20,146 nt of DNA from Actinomycetota bacterium. Lineage in GTDB: Bacteria; Actinomycetota; Actinomycetes; JACCUZ01. Positions 15,284 to 20,146 of the stretch are shown one piece after another. Positions within the stretch are counted from its first letter, which is position 1, and the number at the start of each line of letters is the position of its first letter. The position numbers were made by a program, and so were the translations under genes. Where the stretch lies: assembly GCA_030841245.1 (NCBI GenBank), contig JAVEDG010000079.1:1-20146 (forward strand), read 5' to 3'. Under the pieces are notes generated by a model that was given only the letters and a program-made list of their open reading frames with translations, was not told the DNA's origin and did not search any database.

Positions 15284-15887
15284 CGTCGCCGCGCCCGAGG
15301 CGCGGGACGGCGCTGCGCAGGAAGCGCCGGGAGGCGTGGCGCCGATCACCGTCAAGATCGTTGTCGCCGGGGGCTTCGCGGTGGGCAAGACGACCTTCAT
15401 CGGGTCGATCTCCGACATCGAGCCGCTCTCGACAGAGGCAGCGATGACCGAGCACAGCGTCGGTGTCGACGACGCCGGCGGCGTCTCGGACCGCAAGACC
15501 AACACGACCGTCGCGATGGACTTCGGGCGGATCGCGCTGCCCGGCGACCTGTGGCTCTACCTGTTCGGGACGCCGGGCCAGGACCGGTTCCACTTCATGT
15601 GGGACGACCTGGTCAAGGGCGCGATCGGTGCCGTCGTCCTGGTGGACACCGACCGGCTGGAGTCGTGCTTCGAGGCGGTCGACTACTTCGAGGCGCGCCA
15701 GATCCCCTTCGTGCTCGCGGTCAACTGCTTCGACGGGGTGGCCAAGCACGGGATCGAGGACGTGCGCGAGGCGCTCGCGGTCCGCGCGGAGGTGCCGATG
15801 TTCTACACCGACGCCCGGTCCCGCCAGGCGACGAAGCAGGCACTGATCACCCTCGTCACGCTCGCGATGTCGCGTATGCAGGCCTGA
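15264..15887 (+). CDS. cvnD: Conservon GTPase CvnD, Ras/MglA-like
   Basis: A 207-residue small GTP-binding protein. G1 is GGFAVGKTT (36-44). The switch I region is RKTNTTVAMDFG (77-88), where Thr81/Thr82 would contact Mg2+ and phosphate. G3 is LFGTPGQDRF (100-109) with the catalytic-type Gln106. G4 is the relaxed NCFD (154-157) seen in this family instead of NKxD. A polar N-terminal extension of about 27 residues precedes the domain. The protein would cycle between GTP and GDP under control of the CvnA-B-C complex. The ATG at 15264 has GGAGAG 8 nt upstream and was preferred to GTG 15255. It overlaps cvnC by 20 bp. No cytochrome P450 gene (cvnE) follows, unlike some Streptomyces conservons. 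The stop lies inside a large inverted repeat. Confidence 0.95.
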   Translation: MAFPHSDVAAPEARDGAAQEAPGGVAPITVKIVVAGGFAVGKTTFIGSISDIEPLSTEAAMTEHSVGVDDAGGVSDRKTNTTVAMDFGRIALPGDLWLYLFGTPGQDRFHFMWDDLVKGAIGAVVLVDTDRLESCFEAVDYFEARQIPFVLAVNCFDGVAKHGIEDVREALAVRAEVPMFYTDARSRQATKQALITLVTLAMSRMQA

Positions 15888-15937
15888 CCGGAGCTGCCCC
15901 GCCACCGCTGGCGACGTTGGAGCAGCCCCGGTCAGGC
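15882..15937. terminator. Bidirectional terminator containing both stop codons
   Basis: Positions 15882-15897 pair with 15922-15937 over 16 bp with a single mismatch (15892/15927). The 10-bp outer arm is GCCTGACCGG. The TGA of cvnD (15885-15887) and the TGA of the yceI gene on the other strand (15934-15932) lie at symmetric places in the arms. A smaller hairpin CGCCA-N4-TGGCG (15900-15913) lies in the loop. There is no T-tract, as is common in actinomycetes. Confidence 0.75.
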
Positions 15938-16471
15938 GGCGAGCAAGGCGTCCACGTCGATGTCCAGGCGCAGCCGGCCCGGGACCAGCTTGCCCACCCC
16001 GGGAAGGTCGCAGCGCACGCCGAACTCCTCGCGGTTGACCGTGCCCGACGCGCGGACCAGCAGCCGGTCGGCGTGGCGGTTCACCTCGTAGCTCGCGGTC
16101 AGGGCCAGCGAGCGGCTCACGCCCCTCAGGGTGAGGACCCCCTCGATGTCGGCCTGCCCTTCGCCGCGGCGTACATAGGTGCTGCGGTACGTCGCGATCG
16201 GGTGCCGACCCGCGTCGAAGGGGTCCAGTGACCCCAGCAGGTCGTCCCAGGCGCGGTTACCGGACGTCATCGAGGTCACGTCGACCTCGACGGCGACGTC
16301 CTCGACCGACAGGTTCGCGCCGACGCGGATCGAGCCGGTGACGGCACTGAACCGGGCACTGATGGTGGGAGTGATGAAGCTCGACCGGCCCGAGAATCCG
16401 ACGAAGGCACGGTCGGGGTCGATCACCCAGCGACCGGAACGGGCGGTTCGCCGTTCGATCGTGGCGTTCAT
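15932..16471 (-). CDS. YceI-family protein, cytoplasmic type
   Basis: A 179-residue lipocalin-like beta-barrel protein. Family landmarks are RWVIDPDRAFVGFSGRS (14-30), DVAVEVDVTSMTSGNRAWDDLL (58-79), HPIATYRST (90-98), GVLTLRGVSRSLAL (111-124) and TVNREEFGV (144-152). Members bind long isoprenoid or lipid chains inside the barrel; the ligand here is unknown. Many YceI proteins are secreted, but this one has no signal peptide and starts MNATIERRTARSG. The ATG at 16471 has GAGGAGAG a few bases upstream, better than the in-frame ATG at 16489. It converges on cvnD through a shared inverted repeat. About 240 bp separate it from the divergent lipoprotein gene. Confidence 0.92.
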   Translation of the reverse strand: MNATIERRTARSGRWVIDPDRAFVGFSGRSSFITPTISARFSAVTGSIRVGANLSVEDVAVEVDVTSMTSGNRAWDDLLGSLDPFDAGRHPIATYRSTYVRRGEGQADIEGVLTLRGVSRSLALTASYEVNRHADRLLVRASGTVNREEFGVRCDLPGVGKLVPGRLRLDIDVDALLAA

Positions 16472-16640
16472 GGCAGCTCTCCTCGACATCCTGGCCGCCG
16501 ACGTTGGCGGTCACTTCGAAGAGGTGCGCGGCCGCACGAGAGATACACAGCGCCCCCCCGCAAAGCGCGATGGTGCGGGCACCACGCGTGTGGAGTGTGC
16601 TGACCGACACGTTCCGCTGGACAGGCGGTCATCACGAACG

Positions 16641-16653
16641 CGTCACGGTGACG
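16641..16653. promoter_or_regulatory. CGTCAC-g-GTGACG palindrome upstream of the hydrolase
   Basis: A perfect 6+1+6 inverted repeat in the 242-bp divergent region between yceI and the lipoprotein hydrolase, 60 bp upstream of the hydrolase start. It has operator format, but no cognate regulator is adjacent. Confidence 0.35.
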
Positions 16654-16698
16654 CCACGGAGCCACAACTGAGCCGCCCGCCGGGGACTGCCGGGCACC

Positions 16699-16704
16699 TA
16701 CGCT
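16699..16704 (+). promoter_or_regulatory. Possible -10 box of the lipoprotein hydrolase gene
   Basis: TACGCT lies 9 nt before the ATG at 16714, where no Shine-Dalgarno can be seen. A very short leader or leaderless transcript is possible. The -35 is not clear. Confidence 0.3.
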
Positions 16705-16713
16705 GGCGCCGAC

Positions 16714-18144
16714 ATGCGGAACCGGCCGGGAGCTCGCGGGGCAACGGTGCTGCTGGTCGTGGCGCTGGGCACGGCTGCGTGCAGTGGCGGCCCGGCAGCG
16801 GTGCACCGGCACCGCCCTGTTGCGGCCGGCCCGTCCGCCGCGCCCGTCCCGACGCCGAGCTCGGCGCTCGGGCCGGGGTTCCGCGGCGCCTACCCGTGCA
16901 TCGGGGGCATGACCTGCGGCGCGCTGAAGGTTCCCCTCGACGACCGGGATCCGGCGGGCTACCGGCTCCCGCTGCAGGTGGCCGCCGAGACCGACCGCTC
17001 CGCTCCCCGCGGAGTGCTCCTGGTGCTCAACGGTGGACCTGGCGCGGCCGACGTCGCCCTGTCCCCGACCTTGATGGAGCGGCTCGGGCCGCGTGTCCGC
17101 CGTGCCTACCGCATCGTGTTCATCGACCAGCGAGGGACAGGCCCCACGGCGCTGCAGTGCCCCGGCCTGCAGCAGCCGGAGACCGACAACCTGTTGCCCT
17201 CCAGGTTGTCGGTGCTGCTCTGCGCGCAACGTCTCGGGCCGAGCCGGGCGTTCTACGGCACCGACTCGGTGGTTCACGACCTCGACCTGCTGCGGCGCGC
17301 CCTGGGCGTCGGGCGGGTCTCCGTGTTCGCGGTCAGCTACGGCACCTTCGTGGCGCAGCAGTACGCGCTCGCCCATCCGGGCCGGGTCCGGGCTCTGGCC
17401 CTGGACTCGGTCGTCCCGTCCGGGGGACAGGAGACGTTGCAGCTCGACGTCATGGCGGCCGCCCGGCGCGTGCTGCGGTCCGCCTGCCGGGCCGAGCACT
17501 GCCCGGGTGACCCGCTCGCGGACATCGCCGAGGTCGTGGCCCGCGAGCACAACGGGGCGACGCTGCTCGAGCTGCTCTCCCTGACCAGCGTGCTCAACCC
17601 GGCGTACGACTCGTTCCTGCCTGCCGTCCACCAGGCGGCCGCGGGTGACACCGCCGAGCTGGACCGGATCGTGTCCCTGTACCGCGACACCCTGCGCTCG
17701 GACCCAGCGATCTTGAGCGAGGGCCTGCGCGCCGCCGCCTTCTGTGCGGACCAGCCGTTCCCGTGGGGCCGGTCCGACCGACCGCTCGCCGGCCGTGCGG
17801 TCGCCGTACGCCGTGCGGCGGCGCAACACCCGGCGGCTGACTTCGCGCCCTTCGGCCGGGACGCCGCAGTCCACAACTCGGCGGTCGGTGAATGCCTGCC
17901 TTGGCCGCCGGTCCGCCCGGCCAGCGTCGACTTGCACCATCGGCTGCCTGCGGTCCCGGTGCTGTTGCTCGCGGGGGACCGGGACCTGGCCACGCCGTTG
18001 GAAGACGCACGAGCACAGGCCGCTCGGACGCCGGACGGCCAGGTCGTCGTGGTCGCGGGTGCCGGTCACGTCGTGACGGCATCCTCTGCCGTCGGCCGCC
18101 GCGCGGTGGCCCGGTTCCTGCTCGGCCCGGCCACGGCGGGCTGA
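16714..18144 (+). CDS. Lipoprotein alpha/beta hydrolase, TAP-like (tripeptidyl aminopeptidase type)
   Basis: A 476-residue extracytoplasmic serine hydrolase. The N terminus ends in the lipobox LGTAAC, so Cys23 should be lipidated and the protein anchored to the outer face of the membrane. The hydrolase domain has NGGPG (106-110, oxyanion region), FIDQRGTGPT (136-145), FAVSYGT (205-211) with nucleophile Ser208, AGDRDLATP (420-428) with the likely catalytic Asp424, and GAGHVV (449-454) with His452. The order and the late GDxDxxTP fit the TAP-like C-terminal family of Streptomyces SlpD/SlpE and tripeptidyl aminopeptidases. Several Cys pairs suit the oxidising exterior. The nucleophile elbow reads A-V-S-Y-G instead of the common G-x-S-x-G. 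The substrate is probably peptides but is unproven. The ATG at 16714 gives a proper lipoprotein signal. Confidence 0.9.
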   Translation: MRNRPGARGATVLLVVALGTAACSGGPAAVHRHRPVAAGPSAAPVPTPSSALGPGFRGAYPCIGGMTCGALKVPLDDRDPAGYRLPLQVAAETDRSAPRGVLLVLNGGPGAADVALSPTLMERLGPRVRRAYRIVFIDQRGTGPTALQCPGLQQPETDNLLPSRLSVLLCAQRLGPSRAFYGTDSVVHDLDLLRRALGVGRVSVFAVSYGTFVAQQYALAHPGRVRALALDSVVPSGGQETLQLDVMAAARRVLRSACRAEHCPGDPLADIAEVVAREHNGATLLELLSLTSVLNPAYDSFLPAVHQAAAGDTAELDRIVSLYRDTLRSDPAILSEGLRAAAFCADQPFPWGRSDRPLAGRAVAVRRAAAQHPAADFAPFGRDAAVHNSAVGECLPWPPVRPASVDLHHRLPAVPVLLLAGDRDLATPLEDARAQAARTPDGQVVVVAGAGHVVTASSAVGRRAVARFLLGPATAG

Positions 18145-18170
18145 CGACCGCCGAGCGCCTCGACCGACGC

Positions 18171-18209
18171 AAATTCGGTTGACGTGCTCGAGCCCGCCCT
18201 GCCTTACTG
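18171..18209 (+). promoter_or_regulatory. Putative WhiB7-type promoter of the ribosomal-protection gene
   Basis: AAATT (18171-18175), CGG and then TTGACG (18179-18184) reproduce the AT-rich block placed 3 bp before the -35 that is known for WhiB7-dependent resistance genes in actinobacteria. The best -10 is a poor TTACTG (18204-18209), 19 bp downstream. A weak -10 is consistent with dependence on an activator. Binding by WhiB7 is inferred. Confidence 0.5.
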
Positions 18210-18223
18210 CAGCGGCCAGTAAG
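18203..18223. promoter_or_regulatory. CTTACTG-N7-CAGTAAG inverted repeat
   Basis: A perfect 7-bp inverted repeat overlaps the predicted -10 and start region and ends 7 bp before the leader-peptide Shine-Dalgarno. It could be a repressor operator or, if transcribed, a 5' hairpin. Confidence 0.5.
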
Positions 18224-18240
18224 ACCGACGAGGAGACCCG

Positions 18241-18345
18241 ATGCGAGCAGCTCTCGTGTGCACCTTCGCTGTTGACCACAACGAGGACATGAGGCTGTGT
18301 GCGAACACTCAACCTGGGGATCCTGGCGCATGTCAACGCCGGTAA
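18241..18345 (+). CDS. 34-codon leader ORF overlapping the ribosomal-protection gene
   Basis: A small ORF, ATG to TAA, encodes 34 residues beginning MRAALVCTFAVDHNEDM and ending GACQRR. GAGGAG lies 5 nt before the ATG and is the best ribosome site in the region. The frame differs from that of the GTPase gene. It passes over the poor Shine-Dalgarno and GTG start of that gene and stops 47 nt inside it. Ribosomes translating the leader would cover the downstream initiation site. This suggests a translational switch that responds to slow or stalled ribosomes. Leader peptides with attenuation are known for tet(M) and for macrolide-resistance genes, but I do not recognise this peptide. It could be a chance ORF; the strong ribosome site and overlap argue otherwise. 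Confidence 0.55.
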   Translation: MRAALVCTFAVDHNEDMRLCANTQPGDPGACQRR

Positions 18346-20146
18346 GACAAGTCTGACCGAGCGGCTGCTCTTCGCCGCCGGTGTGATCGATGCTGTCGGC
18401 AGCGTCGACGCCGGCAGCACGCAGACCGACTCGCTGCTGCTGGAGCGGCAGCGCGGCATCACGATCAAGACGGCCGTGGCGACGTTCGCCGTGGGCGACG
18501 TGTCGGTCAACCTGATCGACACGCCCGGTCACCCGGACTTCATCGCCGAGGTCGAACGGGCGCTGTCCGTGCTCGACGGTGCCGTGCTGGTCGTCTCCGC
18601 GGTGGAGGGGGTGCAGGCGCAGACGCGGGTGCTGATGCGCACGCTGCAACGGCTGCGGATCCCGACCCTGGTCTTCGTGAACAAGGTCGACCGCGCCGGC
18701 GCGGACGACGAGCGAGTGCTCCGGAGCATCGCCCGGCGGCTGACCGACCGCGCTGTTCCCATGGGCCGGGTCGATGCGATCGGCACCCGGGATGCAGCGT
18801 TCGAACCGTTCGACGATGCGGACCCGCAATGGGCCGTACGTCTCACCGAGCTGCTGGCCGAGGGCGACGACGCGCTGCTCGCGGCGTACGTCGAGGACGA
18901 GACGGTGCCGGTGCCGGACCTGCTCGACCGGTTGGCCGCGCAGACGGCGGCGGCCGCCGTGCACCCGGTCTTCCTCGGCTCTGCCATCACCGGGGCCGGC
19001 GTCGACGAGCTGACCGCCGGGATCGCCCGGCTGCTGCCCACCGGCGGCGGCGACCCCGACGCGCCGCTCTCCGGCGCCGTGTTCAAGGTCGAGCGTGGAC
19101 CGTCGGGCGAGCGGATCGCCTTCGTCCGCTTGCATGCCGGGACGCTGCGGACCCGCGACCGGGTGTCCGTCGCGGGCGGCCGCGAGGAGAAGGTGACGGC
19201 CGTCGAGGTCTTCGGCGCCGGTGAGCCCGGGTCGGTGACGGCGGGGCAGATCGCCAAGGTGTGGGGCCTCGGCAGCGTGCGGGTCGGTGACGTCATCGGG
19301 TGCGCACGACCGGCTGCCGAGCGGTGGTTCGCGCCGCCGACGCTCGAGACGGTCGTGGCCCCGGTCCGCCGGCGGGACCGCGGCGCGCTCTTCGTGGCGC
19401 TGACCCAGCTCGCCGAGCAGGACCCGTTCATCGAGCTGCGGCGCGACCCGGTGCGCCGCGAGCTCTCGCTCTCGCTCTACGGCGAGGTGCAGAAGGAGGT
19501 CATCCAGGCCACGCTGGCGGTCGACTTCGGGGTCGACGTCACCTTCCGCGAGTCGTCCACCATCTGCATCGAGCGGGTGCTCGGCAGCGGTGCGGCCTAC
19601 GAAGTGATCGGCACGCCGTCCAACCCGTTCCTCGCCACCATCGGATTGCGCATCGATCCCGCGCCGGTCGGTGCCGGTGTCGACTTCCGGCTGGAGGTCG
19701 AGCTGGGCTCGCTGCCGTTTGCTTTCATGAAGGCGATCGAGGAGACCGTGGCCGAGACCCTGCGCCAGGGGCGCCATGGCTGGCAGCTCCCGGACTGCGT
19801 CGTCACCCTGACCCACTCCGGCTTCTGGCCAAGGCAGAGCCGCATGCACGGCACGTTCGACAAGAGCATGTCGAGCACGGCTGGGGACTTCCGCAACCTG
19901 GTCCCGCTCATCCTGCTGACGGCGCTGAACCGCGCCGGCACACAGGTGTGCGAGCCGGTGCACCGCTTCGAGATCGAGCTCCCGGCGGACACCGTCGGGC
20001 CGTTGTTCCCGGTGCTCTCACGCCTCGATGCCGTACCAGGGACGCCGGCCGTCGCGGGCGCGCTGTGCACGCTCGAGGGCGAGATCCCCGCGGCCCGGGT
20101 GCACGAGCTGGCCCAGCTGCTGCCGGGGCTCACTCGCGGCGAGGGT
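18299..20146 (+). CDS. Tet(M)/Otr(A)-type ribosomal-protection GTPase, 3' truncated by window end
   Basis: 616 codons are present and the frame is open at the edge. Otr(A) is about 660 aa and Tet(M) 639 aa, so only a few dozen residues are missing. The G domain has AHVNAGKTS (10-18), QRGIT (51-55), DTPGHPDF (75-82), NKVD (128-131) and SAITG (228-232). EF-G-like domains follow, with FAPPTLETVV (344-353), LAEQDPFIELR, LYGEVQKEV and GSLPFAFMKAIEETV, as in Otr(A). Such proteins displace tetracycline from the A site of the ribosome by GTP hydrolysis. Two oddities are Asn13 where the P-loop normally has Asp, and an enlarged domain IV tip (about 505-532). Resistance activity is therefore likely but not assured. 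The GTG at 18299 is fixed by an in-frame TGA at 18290. Its Shine-Dalgarno is weak (GAGG, 4 nt spacing). Confidence 0.93.
   Translation, partial: MRTLNLGILAHVNAGKTSLTERLLFAAGVIDAVGSVDAGSTQTDSLLLERQRGITIKTAVATFAVGDVSVNLIDTPGHPDFIAEVERALSVLDGAVLVVSAVEGVQAQTRVLMRTLQRLRIPTLVFVNKVDRAGADDERVLRSIARRLTDRAVPMGRVDAIGTRDAAFEPFDDADPQWAVRLTELLAEGDDALLAAYVEDETVPVPDLLDRLAAQTAAAAVHPVFLGSAITGAGVDELTAGIARLLPTGGGDPDAPLSGAVFKVERGPSGERIAFVRLHAGTLRTRDRVSVAGGREEKVTAVEVFGAGEPGSVTAGQIAKVWGLGSVRVGDVIGCARPAAERWFAPPTLETVVAPVRRRDRGALFVALTQLAEQDPFIELRRDPVRRELSLSLYGEVQKEVIQATLAVDFGVDVTFRESSTICIERVLGSGAAYEVIGTPSNPFLATIGLRIDPAPVGAGVDFRLEVELGSLPFAFMKAIEETVAETLRQGRHGWQLPDCVVTLTHSGFWPRQSRMHGTFDKSMSSTAGDFRNLVPLILLTALNRAGTQVCEPVHRFEIELPADTVGPLFPVLSRLDAVPGTPAVAGALCTLEGEIPAARVHELAQLLPGLTRGEG

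Noticed and set aside
16553..16559. Run of seven C as a phase-variable homopolymer
   Set aside because: It is intergenic, at no clear promoter spacing, and such runs are expected in this GC-rich background.
18297..18299. GTG at 18297 or an upstream start for the ribosomal-protection protein
   Set aside because: GTG 18297 is in another frame, and the correct frame is closed upstream by a TGA at 18290-18292, so 18299 is the only fitting start.
17594..19963. 789-codon minus-strand open frame opposite the hydrolase and ribosomal-protection genes
   Set aside because: The composition is shadow-like and crosses the real promoter and leader region. The plus strand has clear G motifs over most of this span.

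Overview
The window is very GC-rich, uses GTG and TTG starts freely and has several apparently leaderless genes. It carries actinobacterial marker genes: a Bpa-type proteasome activator and a complete conservon (cvnA-D). This points to a high-GC actinomycete. A Nocardioidaceae-like host is a guess from general style, not something the sequence proves. Genes are densely packed, with no gene-free stretch over 300 bp. I see no rRNA, tRNA, CRISPR array, insertion sequence or phage gene.

Layout, left half: the 3' end of a HAD-family phosphatase (3-251), a small secreted beta-sandwich protein (334-1044), the proteasome activator Bpa on the minus strand (1054-1602) and a tandem-GNAT acetyltransferase (1697-2677). 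A three-gene minus-strand operon follows: PadR regulator, ABC ATPase and FtsX-type permease (6774 to 2691). Both junctions overlap as ATGA, and a promoter with two ATAC-N3-GTAT operators precedes it. Divergent from it are a MarR regulator (6922-7359), an MFS drug-efflux-type transporter with a TTG start (7429-8691) and a YhbS-like GNAT (8732-9265). An MpaB/DUF2236 oxygenase-type protein (9305-10204) then converges on a quinone oxidoreductase (10242-11225).

Layout, right half: a conservon at 11383-15887. It comprises a NIT-HAMP histidine-kinase-like sensor with an unusually long disordered tail, a roadblock protein, a DUF742 protein and a Ras-like GTPase. These presumably form a membrane-anchored, G-protein-like signalling complex. 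The GTPase gene converges on a YceI gene, and one large inverted repeat contains both stop codons in its arms. A TAP-like lipoprotein hydrolase (16714-18144) follows. The right edge is a 5'-complete, 3'-truncated Tet(M)/Otr(A)-type ribosomal-protection GTPase that starts with GTG at 18299.

The most interesting part is the control region of the ribosomal-protection gene (18171-18345). An AT-rich block next to a TTGACG -35 resembles a WhiB7-dependent promoter. A 7-bp inverted repeat follows, and then a 34-codon leader ORF with a strong Shine-Dalgarno that overlaps the start of the resistance gene by 47 nt. The protein also has an Asp-to-Asn change in its P-loop and an enlarged domain IV tip loop. 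Overall the window holds three separately controlled resistance-type modules (PadR-ABC, MarR-MFS and leader-controlled ribosomal protection) on either side of a conservon.
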